Below, one piece after another: positions 1 to 7,703 of a stretch of 33,218 nucleotides of DNA (position 1 is the stretch's first letter; every line of letters starts with the position of its first letter). The position numbers and the translations under genes were made by a program. This stretch comes from Sphingomonas sp. (GTDB lineage Bacteria > Pseudomonadota > Alphaproteobacteria > Sphingomonadales > Sphingomonadaceae). The DNA lies in NCBI GenBank assembly GCA_019744885.1, contig JAIETY010000119.1:1-33218 (forward strand). The letters run 5' to 3'. The notes below the pieces were generated by a model. That model was not told where the DNA came from. It searched no databases and saw nothing but the letters and a program-made list of their open reading frames with translations.

Positions 1-1036
1 TTGCGAGGAAGCGGTTGCGCCAGTGGCGCAGTGTTTTCGCGTAGTGCAGCCGCAGCACTTCGACATCGGTCAGGAACATCCGCTGATGCTCGCTCGCCGC
101 GACGATTTCCGACAGCGCGGGGTTATAACCGCCGGGGAAGATATATTTGACCGTCCATTTGTCGGTCACCCCCGGCGGCCCCATGCGCCCGATCGTGTGG
201 ATCAGCATCACGCCATCGGGCGTCAGCAGATCGCGGCACTGGCGGAAGAAGGTGCGGTAATTGGGCGGGCCGACATGTTCGAACATGCCGACCGAGACGA
301 TCCGGTCGAAACTACCGGTGACATGGCGATAGTCGATCAGTTCGAACTTGACCTTGTCGGCAACGCCCGCTGCTTCGGCCCGCGCGCGCGCGACCTTGAT
401 CTGCTCTTCGGAGAGCGTCACCCCGAGCACCTCGGCGCCGGTCTTTTCGTGCAGATAGAGCGCCAGCCCGCCCCAGCCGCAGCCAATGTCGAGCACGCGC
501 ATGCCAGGCGTCAGCGCGAGCTTGGCGGCGATATGTGCCTTCTTGTCGGCCTGCGCCTGTTCGAGGCCATTGGCAGGATCGGTGAAGTAAGCGCAGCTAT
601 ATTGCCGGTCGGCGTCGAGGAAGAGATCGTAGAGCCGGTCGCTCAGGTCATAATGATGCGCGACATTGCGTTTCGACGCGCGCGCCATGTTCACCCGGCC
701 GACGCGGTGGGTAACGCTTTCGAGGGCGCGCGTGAAGAAAGTGGGTTGCAGCGTGTTGGTGCCGCCTTCCCACAAATCATTCATCGTCATCAGCGTGACG
801 AGATCGAGCACCCCGCCTTCGTCGAGCACGAGCCGCCCGTGCATATAGGCCTCACCCGCGCCGAGCGCGGGGTCGCGGATGATCGAACCGGCCGCGCCCT
901 TGTCGGTGAAGCGGATCGTCACATTGGGATAGCCCGGCTCGGGCGTACCGAACCGTTTTTCGCTGCCATCGAAATGACGAACGGTGAGCTGCCCGCGCTT
1001 CACCGCGCGGGCGAGGAAGAGATCAATCAATGCCAT
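1..1036 (-). CDS. cfa: Cyclopropane-fatty-acyl-phospholipid synthase (3' end cut off by window edge)
   Basis: SAM-dependent enzyme that adds a methylene bridge to unsaturated acyl chains of membrane phospholipids. Reading the minus strand from the ATG at 1036 gives an open frame of 345 codons running off the left edge, beginning MALIDLFLARAVKRG. The SAM-binding motif VLDIGCGWGG is at residues 181-190, and the family signatures HHYDLS (127-132) and YSCAYF (146-151) precede it. GMFEHVG follows in the methyltransferase core. Full-length relatives are around 400 residues, so roughly the last 60-80 are missing. The gene starts 18 bases after the molybdoenzyme gene on the same strand and is probably cotranscribed with it. 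Some CFA-fold proteins methylate other substrates, but the spacing of motifs fits ordinary CFA synthase well. A long plus-strand frame over the same bases is its antisense shadow. Confidence 0.93.
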   Translation of the reverse strand, partial: MALIDLFLARAVKRGQLTVRHFDGSEKRFGTPEPGYPNVTIRFTDKGAAGSIIRDPALGAGEAYMHGRLVLDEGGVLDLVTLMTMNDLWEGGTNTLQPTFFTRALESVTHRVGRVNMARASKRNVAHHYDLSDRLYDLFLDADRQYSCAYFTDPANGLEQAQADKKAHIAAKLALTPGMRVLDIGCGWGGLALYLHEKTGAEVLGVTLSEEQIKVARARAEAAGVADKVKFELIDYRHVTGSFDRIVSVGMFEHVGPPNYRTFFRQCRDLLTPDGVMLIHTIGRMGPPGVTDKWTVKYIFPGGYNPALSEIVAASEHQRMFLTDVEVLRLHYAKTLRHWRNRFLA

Positions 1037-1054
1037 AAGGTCGCCCGTTAGTGA

Positions 1055-1822
1055 TCAGATACCGGCGAACCAGTCATAATCTACATTGTCCTGCCAATAG
1101 CCGCCATGGCCGCCCTGAATGTGCGAAAAATCTTCGACCAATTCCATGCCGATGACATATTTCGCCTGCTTGTAGCCAAGGTGGCGCTCGGCGCGCAGGC
1201 GCAGCGGCGCTCCGTGCGGCACCGATACCGGCGATCCGTTCATTGCCCAGGCGAGAATCGTCTGCGGGTGGAACGCATCGAACATGTCGAGCGATTCATA
1301 ATAGGGCAGCGCCGCGCCGTGATAATGATCGGCGCAGTGGAAGACGACATATTTGGCCTTCGACTGGACGTCGGCCAGCTTGAGCAGCGACCCCACCGTT
1401 GGCCCATGCCATTGGCCGACCGCCGTCCAGCCTTCGACGCAATCATGCTTGGTGATCTGGGTGCGCGCGGGCATCGAGCGGATCTGCGCCATCGACAGCT
1501 CGAGCGGCTTGTTGACGAGGCCGTAAATCTTCAACCGATAGCTCGTGAACTTGTCGGCGACCCACGCGCTATATTCGGCGGTGCCGGGATTGATCGAGCC
1601 GTTTGCGCGGAACACGGGCGACATCTGGTCCGGGCGATATTCGGGGGCCAGCGACGCATAGCTCGAAAGCCCGCGTTGCAGGAAATAATGCGCCTCATTT
1701 TCCTTGTAGAGGAAGCTGCGGAAGCTGTCGTTGTGGGCCAGCTTGTCGCAACCCGACAGCAGCAGCCCGGCGCCAGCGCTCGCCCCGGCAAGCAGCGAAC
1801 GGCGCGTGATGATTTCAGACAT
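1055..1822 (-). CDS. Molybdopterin-dependent oxidoreductase, sulfite oxidase/YedY-like fold, Tat-exported
   Basis: A 255-residue periplasmic molybdoenzyme of the oxidoreductase molybdopterin-binding (sulfite oxidase) family. The N-terminus has a twin-arginine signal (TRRSLLAG, residues 6-13) followed by a hydrophobic run ending LLLSGC, which could also act as a lipobox at Cys25. The probable molybdenum-ligating cysteine is Cys128 in KHDCVEGW, and HGAPLRLRAERHLGYKQAKYV later in the chain is typical of the pterin-binding fold. The start ATG overlaps the stop of the upstream cytochrome b gene by one base, so the pair is translationally coupled and the cytochrome is the likely electron partner. 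The substrate cannot be read from sequence; MsrP-like repair of oxidised methionine and sulfite or other S-/N-oxide chemistry are possible. There is no C-terminal dimerisation domain of the sulfite-oxidase type. Confidence 0.85.
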   Translation of the reverse strand: MSEIITRRSLLAGASAGAGLLLSGCDKLAHNDSFRSFLYKENEAHYFLQRGLSSYASLAPEYRPDQMSPVFRANGSINPGTAEYSAWVADKFTSYRLKIYGLVNKPLELSMAQIRSMPARTQITKHDCVEGWTAVGQWHGPTVGSLLKLADVQSKAKYVVFHCADHYHGAALPYYESLDMFDAFHPQTILAWAMNGSPVSVPHGAPLRLRAERHLGYKQAKYVIGMELVEDFSHIQGGHGGYWQDNVDYDWFAGI

Positions 1823-2589
1823 TAATGACCCTCCTCAGGGACTTTCCAGTAACCCGTGATCATCGAACCGACCTCACGAATCGGCCCCGCCAGAATCACC
1901 AGCGCAAGATGGACGACGATGAAGCCGACGATGCCACACATCGCCAGAAAATGGAGCGACCGCGCTGATGCGCGCCCACCGAACAGGTCGAGAATCCATG
2001 GCCACGCCGCATTGATGCCCGGCGACATGCCCAGCCCGGTAAAGATCACCAGCGGCAGCAGGATGAAGATCAGCGTCGCATAGGCGATCTTTTGCAGCAC
2101 GTTGAACGCGCCGGGGTTTTTCGGATCATGGAAGCGCAGCGCCAGATGCTCCTTGATGTCATACCACAGGTGCGACGGCGTGATTTCCGACGGGCGGATC
2201 ACGAGCTGCTTCTGGAAATGGCGGTTGATCAGGCTGGTGATCATGAAGCCGAGCAGCCCGAACGCCAGCACCAGCGCAAAGAACAAATGCCAGCGCCGCG
2301 AGAGCGACAGATTATAGCTTGCCGGAATCGTCACCCAGCTCGGCCAGTGCGGCAGCTCTAGCCACGGCACGTCAGGCTGCGCGCCATGCGGACCCCAATA
2401 GAGGTGCGGGTGCGCATTCAATATGCCGAGCCCCGAGCCGATCATGATAAAAATCGTGACGACATTCACCCAGTGCCAGATCCGCGTCGTCAGCAAATGC
2501 TTGTAAATGTGGCGCGGCGGCGCCGGCGCGGGCGCGACCGGCGCCGGTTCCGGCATCGGCTGCGCCATCGGATCGATCACTGCGTCCAT
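1822..2589 (-). CDS. Cytochrome b561-type membrane subunit (partner of the molybdoenzyme)
   Basis: A 255-residue integral membrane protein with a Pro/Ala-rich N-terminus (about residues 9-26) and at least four hydrophobic segments, near residues 38-56, 101-123, 166-188 and 212-236. His residues in the first helix region (HIYKHLLTTRIWHWVN) and in later helices (RRWHLFFA, FIVVHLALVI) are candidates for b-heme ligands, as in the b561/Ni-hydrogenase cytochrome b family. It would carry electrons between the quinone pool and the periplasmic molybdoenzyme encoded next. The stop codon overlaps the start of that gene (TAATG). The ATG at 2589 lies opposite the leader of the divergent flavin-reductase gene. 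YedZ/MsrQ-type function is possible by analogy, though this protein is longer at the N-terminus. Confidence 0.82.
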   Translation of the reverse strand: MDAVIDPMAQPMPEPAPVAPAPAPPRHIYKHLLTTRIWHWVNVVTIFIMIGSGLGILNAHPHLYWGPHGAQPDVPWLELPHWPSWVTIPASYNLSLSRRWHLFFALVLAFGLLGFMITSLINRHFQKQLVIRPSEITPSHLWYDIKEHLALRFHDPKNPGAFNVLQKIAYATLIFILLPLVIFTGLGMSPGINAAWPWILDLFGGRASARSLHFLAMCGIVGFIVVHLALVILAGPIREVGSMITGYWKVPEEGH

Positions 2590-2604
2590 TGCATTCCCCG
2601 TCTA

Positions 2605-2634
2605 TTGTGCGCTCATCGCGCCAATGCCTATGCT
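2605..2634 (+). promoter_or_regulatory. Candidate sigma70-type promoter for the flavin-reductase gene
   Basis: TTGTGC (2605-2610) and TATGCT (2629-2634) are separated by 18 bases, in the divergent gap between the cytochrome b gene and the flavin-reductase-like gene. Visual match only. Confidence 0.35.
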
Positions 2635-2688
2635 AGCGACAGATACGATACCACTCGACAAAAAGTGACAGCACAAAAAGGCACCGAT

Positions 2689-3306
2689 TTGGGCGTTTTT
2701 CGCTACTACGAGCCGCGCGACGGACATGACCTTGCGCATGATCCGCTCAACGCGATCGTGGCGCCGCGGCCAATCGGCTGGATCAGTTCGCTGTCGGCGG
2801 ACGGCGTGCGCAATCTCGCGCCCTATAGCTTCTTCAATTTGTTCAATTATGTGCCGCCGATCATCGGTTTCTGCTCGATCGGGCCGAAGGACAGCATCGC
2901 CAACATCGAAGCGACGGGCGAATTTGTGTGGAATCTGGTCAGCCGCGATCTGGCGGAGGCCATGAACGCCTCGTCCGCGAGCGTACCGCCCGACGTCGAC
3001 GAATTCGCTGTGGCGGGGCTTGAGGCCGCACCCTCGCGGATCATCGCCGCGCCGCGCGTGGCAGCAAGCCCGGTGCAGTTCGAATGCCGCCACAGCCAGA
3101 CGCTCCAACTGACCAGCGCCGCGGGCGAAGCGCTGCCCGCATGGCTCGTGCTGGGGGAAGTGGTCGGCGTGCATATCGCCGAAGCGGTGATCGTCGACGG
3201 CAGCTTCAGCACGATTGCCGCCGACCCGGTGCTGCGCGGCGGCGGCTGGGGCGATTATTTCACCGTGTCTGCGGAGGCGCGGTTCCGGATGAAGCGGCCG
3301 GGGTAG
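2689..3306 (+). CDS. Flavin reductase-like, FMN-binding split-barrel protein
   Basis: About 205 residues of the flavin reductase-like domain family, which binds FMN and often either supplies reduced flavin or acts as an unknown oxidoreductase. The signature is IVAPRPIGWISSLSADG near residues 21-37, followed by NLAPYSFFNLFNYVPP and then FVWNLV, an order typical of the DIM6/NTAB split barrel. The frame is open much further upstream, but that part overlaps the divergent cytochrome gene antisense and is not protein-like. I chose the TTG at 2689 because AAAAAGG ends six bases before it and the family homology starts immediately after. A GTG at 2665 is the alternative. The C-terminus ends FRMKRPG. 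It is monocistronic as far as can be seen; the physiological partner is unknown. Confidence 0.8.
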   Translation: MGVFRYYEPRDGHDLAHDPLNAIVAPRPIGWISSLSADGVRNLAPYSFFNLFNYVPPIIGFCSIGPKDSIANIEATGEFVWNLVSRDLAEAMNASSASVPPDVDEFAVAGLEAAPSRIIAAPRVAASPVQFECRHSQTLQLTSAAGEALPAWLVLGEVVGVHIAEAVIVDGSFSTIAADPVLRGGGWGDYFTVSAEARFRMKRPG

Positions 3307-3499
3307 GGGGCGGACTGGTAAAGCGGGCCTTCGGCTTTCGCCCTAATCCAAGCCGTTTCGTAGCTTACGTTCCGGCGCTAGAAACCGACGTTGGCATCCG
3401 GAGCGAGATGTGTCCGACGATCCTTGGCCAAGCGCGCTTGATGAGCTGTATGACGCTCGTCCCACAACGCGGATCGGCCGAATTGGAGCATTTTGCAAT

Positions 3500-4603
3500 T
3501 TAGTCTTTCGAAGCGCTGGGCTCAGTCTCGCAACCTCCAATCGCCTTAAGGGTCTCAGCCTTGTAAGCATCGAGATCATTAAGACCAACGGCGCGGCGCC
3601 GTGAGGCGACCTCATTTATGTCCTGAAGCGGCAGCGGTTCGAGCCGACCGTTCGTGCATTCAAGCTGCGTTCCGTAACGCTGCTTACTGCTAATCTTCAA
3701 CATGATGCGGTCCAAGAGAAAGGCAAAGTCGGATCCCTCCACTTCACCGTTCGCGACGAGCGGTTCCATGAGGCGTAATGCACGTACTTGAAAAACCGGG
3801 TCGGCATCGGCGTGCTGAACGAGAAGCCATGCCATTTTCGCTGCCAGCCGCCCCACTTCGCTCTTCTTGGGCCAGCCCCGCTTCGCTACCTGCTGTTTCA
3901 ACCAACCTGTATTTTCATGATCCTTTTGCGTAAGTGCGACGGAAATCGCTGCCCTGAATATCGAGCGTTGCCGAGAAGACAGATCGCCTCTTGTGCCCTT
4001 GAAAGCGTCAGGATTGGCCGACCATGCAAGACCAGCCCTCAAGGTCTGATCCTCCAAGGCCCGAGCGATCAGCGCCGGCCCAAAATCATCGCTGTCTGCC
4101 AAGCCGATGTTCCCACTTAGCCTGACAGCGTCCAAAAAGCCGTCGATCGTCGGGCGGGTGATTGCAACGTCGCGCGAAAATCCACTCCAATCGGCAGCGT
4201 CAAGACGTTCGGGAAGCGATGCCACCTGCCCGCAGATGACGGTAGCGTAAGGCATTCGATCTAATTCGGGGCCCGCAATGACTCCGACATCTTTGAGCTC
4301 GGCACGCACTGCTGCGACATCCGATCGGAAGCAGGCTCCCCGCCAAGCCTCGATCTCACGATAATCTGCAATCTGCTTCGGTGTGGCCCCCTCAAACATC
4401 CCTCTGAGCCAATAATAGTCACCCGGTCGAAATTCTCCATCAACAATGTAAGGAGCCAGGACGGACGGCGGTGTGGGGGCTAGAGACGTCGCCGCAGACA
4501 TCGTGCAAGGGAGCAGCGCGCAGGCCAACGCCGCGACTTTCAACGCGGGCTTGTCAGCCAACACTATCAGGTAATTGGCGGAATCTTTGTGGGACTGAAC
4601 CAA
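3500..4603 (-). CDS. Secreted or membrane-anchored protein with DUF6624-like C-terminal region
   Basis: A 367-residue protein of unknown function. A hydrophobic segment near residues 20-38 (ALKVAALACALLPCTMSAAT) looks like a signal peptide with a long N-region. Residues about 250-350 contain an order I associate with DUF6624: QHADADPVFQ, then FAFLLDRIMLK, then QRYGTQ and LEPLPLQDI, ending with NDLDAYKAETLK. No catalytic motif is evident. The start is TTG at 4603, with AGGGG eight bases upstream; an internal GTG close to the signal segment is an alternative. Base composition is visibly less GC-rich than the neighbours and codon use is more relaxed, so it may have been acquired. It stands alone between a 193-base and a 233-base gap. 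Confidence 0.75.
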   Translation of the reverse strand: MVQSHKDSANYLIVLADKPALKVAALACALLPCTMSAATSLAPTPPSVLAPYIVDGEFRPGDYYWLRGMFEGATPKQIADYREIEAWRGACFRSDVAAVRAELKDVGVIAGPELDRMPYATVICGQVASLPERLDAADWSGFSRDVAITRPTIDGFLDAVRLSGNIGLADSDDFGPALIARALEDQTLRAGLAWSANPDAFKGTRGDLSSRQRSIFRAAISVALTQKDHENTGWLKQQVAKRGWPKKSEVGRLAAKMAWLLVQHADADPVFQVRALRLMEPLVANGEVEGSDFAFLLDRIMLKISSKQRYGTQLECTNGRLEPLPLQDINEVASRRRAVGLNDLDAYKAETLKAIGGCETEPSASKD

Positions 4604-4836
4604 ATTCTTTCCCCTCGTCTTATGACCTAGATCGTTCAGGTAATAACAGAAACAACAGTCTTTTCTATAAACCGGTTCGGGTATGATCTACACACAGTCG
4701 GACTTTCGCGCTTCCGCGCTAACGCTCCAGTCTGAACTTCACGATGGGCGACGCGCTCGCTGTTGCTTCGCTGCGGGAGCAGCGACGGTTGACCACGATC
4801 GCCCATAACCCCCGGCACATCGCGCCAATCTGCCCG

Positions 4837-5346
4837 TCAGCCGAGCAACCCCGGCCCCAGCAGCATCAGCAGCTTCACATCGATCGCCACACCCTCGGCG
4901 CGCTTCGCCGCCACGAAATCGGCGATCCCGCTCAGCGCCACTCGGTGGACAGTAATGTCCTCGCCCGGTTCCCCGCCACCGTCGCTCACCCGCACCAAAT
5001 CAAGCGCGCGGACCAATGTGAAACCTTCCGAGACCATCCCCGGCGAAGAGTGGAAGAACCCGACCGTCTCGACCCGCGCCGGGCGATAGCCGGTCTCCTC
5101 CTCCAGCTCGCGCGCGGCGGCGACCTCGACCGCTTCGCCCTCGGTCTCGTCGCCGACGAGACCGGCGGGGAGTTCGAGGCAGCGCTTGCCAATCGGCACG
5201 CGATATTGCTCGACAAGGATCACGTCGCCATCATCGATCGCGAGGATCACCGCCGCGCCGATCCCCCGCGCGCGCGACGCATATTCCCATTTGCCGTCGA
5301 CCTTCATCGCGATGAAGCGGCCCTGCCAGACGGTTTGCGCGCTCAC
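4837..5346 (-). CDS. Nudix hydrolase, ADP-ribose pyrophosphatase-like
   Basis: A 169-residue Nudix hydrolase expected to cleave a nucleoside diphosphate linked to another moiety, probably ADP-ribose or a nucleotide sugar, in the cytoplasm with Mg2+. The Nudix box is a perfect fit to GX5EX7REUXEEXGU, running from GDETEGE to RELEEETGY near residues 65-87. GAAVILAIDDGDVILVEQYRVPIG before it and FHSSPGMVSE after it are typical of the NudF/ADPRase branch. The start is a GTG at 5346 that overlaps the stop of the upstream TPM gene by four bases (GTGA), so it is the last gene of the lemA-TPM-TPM-Nudix transcription unit. Exact substrate is inferred from family resemblance only. Confidence 0.88.
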   Translation of the reverse strand: MSAQTVWQGRFIAMKVDGKWEYASRARGIGAAVILAIDDGDVILVEQYRVPIGKRCLELPAGLVGDETEGEAVEVAAARELEEETGYRPARVETVGFFHSSPGMVSEGFTLVRALDLVRVSDGGGEPGEDITVHRVALSGIADFVAAKRAEGVAIDVKLLMLLGPGLLG

Positions 5347-5999
5347 AGTTCGATCAGTCGATCGGGCAATTCGTTGGTGTCGCTGTCGGTCTTGGGGAAA
5401 TGCTCGGCGATAATCGCGCCGATCGAGGCGACGGCGGCGGCCATGCCGGCGCCGGTCCGACCCGCGCGCACTTCGGTGACGAGCGCGGCCATCGCATCGC
5501 CCCAGCGTTCGGGCGGCACCTTGCCGTGGATCGCTTCATCGGCGACGATTTCGGCCATATGCTCAGCTGTCGACAGATAGAGCAGCACGCCGACGCGCTT
5601 GGCGGTTCGCTGTTCCGCGGCGACTTTGAACAAGTCGATTGCGCGCGCGCGCACCCGGCGGCGCTTGGTCGCCTTGGGGGTGAGCGCCAGCCGCCAGTCC
5701 ATCCGCACCAGCGCATAGCGGACGATCAGAAAGGCCACGACTTGCAGGATCATCACGCCGAGCAGCACCAGCCGCTCGTCGGGCGCGGCCCAGCCGTCGC
5801 TGGTGAACGGCAGCAGCGCCGGGTCGATCGCGACAACGGCGGGCACCAGCAGCGCGGCGAGCAAACCATATTGCGGCGGCACATCGCGGTACGCGTCAGA
5901 TACGGGCGCGATCATCGTCACGATTTCGCCATCGGTGCCGGCCTCGGCAGCAGCAACGGCGGCGCTCACCGCATCGCGTTCTTCGGGAGTAAGCCGCAT
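5343..5999 (-). CDS. TPM-domain membrane protein (second TPM protein of the lemA cluster)
   Basis: A 218-residue protein of the TPM_phosphatase family, starting MRLTPEERDAVSAAVAAAE at 5999. The TPM fold is split by two hydrophobic segments, near residues 42-58 and 75-95, followed by a basic linker (KATKRRRVRARA) and a second half with VGVLLYLSTAEHMAEIVADEAIH, which is the family hallmark. The start ATG overlaps the stop of the ygcG-like gene by one base (TGATG), so the true start is here and not the longer upstream extension, which reads the Gly-rich tail of the neighbour out of frame. Pairing of a secreted YgcG-like and a small membrane TPM protein behind LemA is a recurrent bacterial arrangement. 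Biochemical role is unknown; phosphatase activity has been shown for a plant relative only. Confidence 0.85.
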   Translation of the reverse strand: MRLTPEERDAVSAAVAAAEAGTDGEIVTMIAPVSDAYRDVPPQYGLLAALLVPAVVAIDPALLPFTSDGWAAPDERLVLLGVMILQVVAFLIVRYALVRMDWRLALTPKATKRRRVRARAIDLFKVAAEQRTAKRVGVLLYLSTAEHMAEIVADEAIHGKVPPERWGDAMAALVTEVRAGRTGAGMAAAVASIGAIIAEHFPKTDSDTNELPDRLIEL

Positions 6000-6868
6000 C
6001 ACCAATCCCCCGAGGCGCCACCGCCCCCAAACGAGCCACCACCACCGCCGCTGAAGCCACCGCCGCCCCAGCCGCCGTCGCTCCCGCCGCCACCGCCACT
6101 GCCACCGCCGCCCCAACCCGAGCCGCGATTGTTATTCTCGGCCGCCGCGCGGGCGACTTCGAGCGCGGTCCACAGCGCGACCGACCCCCAATCGCTGCCG
6201 CCGCTCCGATAAGCCCGACCCATCCGGCGCCGCGTCGAGGCAAGCACGATGAAGCCGACGACGAGCAGCCAGAAAATCACGCCCGCGCCAATGCCGAATG
6301 CCGCAGTGCCCGATGATTTCTTTTTGCGGGCCTTGTCGAATTCCTTGATCGCGGCATCGGTGCGCGCCTTGGCTTCGTCGGGATTGGCGCGAAGCTGCGC
6401 GATCAGCGCATCGGTGCCCGCCGTCATTGCGCCCGGCACATCGCCAGCCTTGAGCTGCGGCACCATGATGTCGCGGATCACCTGCGACGAAAAGGCGTCG
6501 GTGAGATAGGGTTCGAGGCCATAGCCGACCTCGATTCTCGGCCCGCGATGCCCCTTGGGCTCATTGGGCGCGATGAACAGGATCGCGCCATTATTGACGT
6601 CCTTCAGCCCGACGCCCCAGGCGCGCCCGAGCCGATAGCCATAATCCTCGATTGGATAGCCCTGCAGGTCGGGAATCGTCGCCACCACCAACTGGCGCCC
6701 GGTCTCCTTCTGCAACGCCTCGAGCTTGGCGGTCAGATCGGCCTTGGTTTCGGGCGGCAGCACATTGGCGGCATCGACGACCAGCCCCGTGAATTTGGGG
6801 AAGGTCTGCGCGGTGGCCGCGCTGCCAAACAGCAGCAGCGCGGCGAGGAAGGCGAGGATTAACCCCAC
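5999..6868 (-). CDS. YgcG-family TPM-domain protein with Gly-rich C-terminal tail
   Basis: About 289 residues from a GTG at 6868: signal peptide (GLILAFLAALLLFGSAATAQ), TPM domain starting FPKFTGLVVDAANVLP and containing GRQLVVATIPDLQGYPIE and RIEVGYGLEP, a transmembrane helix (VIFWLLVVGFIVLAS) and a very Gly/Ser-rich tail ending FGGGGASGDW. The tail is typical of the YgcG family. The start is uncertain: the frame stays open to a TTG at 6982, but codons upstream of 6868 are made from two palindromic repeats. GTG at 6937 is another option and would add a positively charged N-region. GTG 6868 gives the usual signal-peptide length. The gene follows lemA and is coupled to the next TPM gene. Confidence 0.8.
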   Translation of the reverse strand: MGLILAFLAALLLFGSAATAQTFPKFTGLVVDAANVLPPETKADLTAKLEALQKETGRQLVVATIPDLQGYPIEDYGYRLGRAWGVGLKDVNNGAILFIAPNEPKGHRGPRIEVGYGLEPYLTDAFSSQVIRDIMVPQLKAGDVPGAMTAGTDALIAQLRANPDEAKARTDAAIKEFDKARKKKSSGTAAFGIGAGVIFWLLVVGFIVLASTRRRMGRAYRSGGSDWGSVALWTALEVARAAAENNNRGSGWGGGGSGGGGGSDGGWGGGGFSGGGGGSFGGGGASGDW

Positions 6869-6881
6869 CCCGTTTGCCCTG

Positions 6882-6945
6882 GTGAGCAGGTCGTCAAGCC
6901 CCCCGGGCTTGACTGAAACGTCTGGGGGACGTTTCACCTGCTCAC
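6882..6945. repeat. Compound palindromic element, three-way-junction type
   Basis: Outer arms GTGAGCAGGT (6882-6891) and ACCTGCTCAC (6936-6945) are perfect inverted copies. They enclose two further hairpins: TCAAGCCC (6894-6901) with GGGCTTGA (6905-6912), and TGAAACGTC (6914-6922) with GACGTTTCA (6928-6936). It lies directly upstream of, and possibly within, the 5' end of the ygcG-like gene. Confidence 0.7.
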
Positions 6946-6946
6946 T

Positions 6947-7019
6947 GTCGAAGGGCTGCACTTCTTTTTCCAACCTTAACAAGAGAAGTACGGGGCTTCG
7001 ACAAGCTCAGCCCAAACGG
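6947..7019. repeat. REP-like inverted repeat, CTGAGCTTGTCGAAG family
   Basis: Left arm GTCGAAGGGCTGCACTTCT (6947-6965) and right arm AGAAGTACGGGGCTTCGAC (6984-7002) pair with a few internal mismatches. The right end continues AAGCTCAGCCCAAACGG, which on the minus strand reads as the CCGTTyGkGCTGAGC start shared with the copy at 26861-26949. It sits between lemA and the ygcG-like gene. Confidence 0.7.
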
Positions 7020-7032
7020 TTATCTTCGTCGA

Positions 7033-7614
7033 TCAGCTCCCAAAATCGACCTTCGGCGCGGCCTCGGCGCCCGGCGTAGTCGCCGCGAACGGCACCTTGG
7101 GCTTGGCGCCGTAAACGATGCTCGCGGTGATCGCGGTCGGGAAGGTGCGGATCGTCGTGTTATACTTCTGCACGGCCGCATTATAATCGCGCCGCGCGAT
7201 GGTGATGCGGTTTTCGGTGCCTTCGAGCTGGCCCAGCAACGTCGCATAATTATTCTGCGACTTGAGTTCGGGATAAGCTTCCTGCAATTTCTGCAACGAC
7301 AGGCCAATGGTGCTTTGCGCACGATCGAACTGAGCGAGCTTGGCTGGGTCCGACAGATCTTCCGACGACACCCGGATCGTGTTGGCGGATGCTCGCGCCT
7401 GCGTCACTTCGACCAGAATGCTCTTTTCCTGCAAGCCCGCGCCCTTCACCGTGGCGACCAGATTGGGGATCAGATCGGCGCGGCGCTGATAGTCGTTCTG
7501 GACATCGGCCCAGCGCGCCTTCACTTCTTCGTCGGCCGTCGGAATGCTGTTGAGCCCGCAACCGGACAGCAGCAGCACCGACGCGGCCAACCCATATCGA
7601 GTACGAGACATCAT
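7033..7614 (-). CDS. lemA: LemA family lipoprotein
   Basis: A 193-residue LemA-family protein. The N-terminus MMSRTRYGLAASVLLLSGCG has a clear lipobox with Cys at position 19. Two long helices follow, with the family signature WADVQNDYQRRADLIPNLVATVKG (residues about 35-58) and later ARRDYNAAVQKYNTTIRTFP. LemA proteins are membrane-anchored helical bundles of unclear function that are frequently encoded with TPM-domain proteins, exactly as here. The gene heads the minus-strand unit lemA - ygcG-like - TPM - Nudix, and is divergent from mscL across an 89-base gap. The gap to the next gene is unusually long (about 165 bases) because palindromic repeats sit in it. Confidence 0.92.
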   Translation of the reverse strand: MMSRTRYGLAASVLLLSGCGLNSIPTADEEVKARWADVQNDYQRRADLIPNLVATVKGAGLQEKSILVEVTQARASANTIRVSSEDLSDPAKLAQFDRAQSTIGLSLQKLQEAYPELKSQNNYATLLGQLEGTENRITIARRDYNAAVQKYNTTIRTFPTAITASIVYGAKPKVPFAATTPGAEAAPKVDFGS

Positions 7615-7703
7615 GACCTATTCCCTCCAAACCCTTGCCAGCGCCCTTTACGCGAGGCAGCATCGGCCCCCAAGCCAATTCGGCGTGTAGAAGGGGCGTG
7701 ACG

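Noticed and set aside
23-1051. Long plus-strand frame at the left edge
   Set aside because: Antisense shadow of the CFA synthase, whose minus-strand translation has SAM-binding and family motifs; the plus-strand product is Arg/His-rich with no domain.
1847-1870. GTAACC followed by CGAA on the plus strand
   Set aside because: Spacing is 9 rather than 16, and the site is inside the cytochrome b gene.
2386-2688. N-terminal extension of the flavin-reductase frame
   Set aside because: It overlaps the divergent cytochrome b gene and reads as low-complexity Arg-rich sequence; family homology begins at about 2692.
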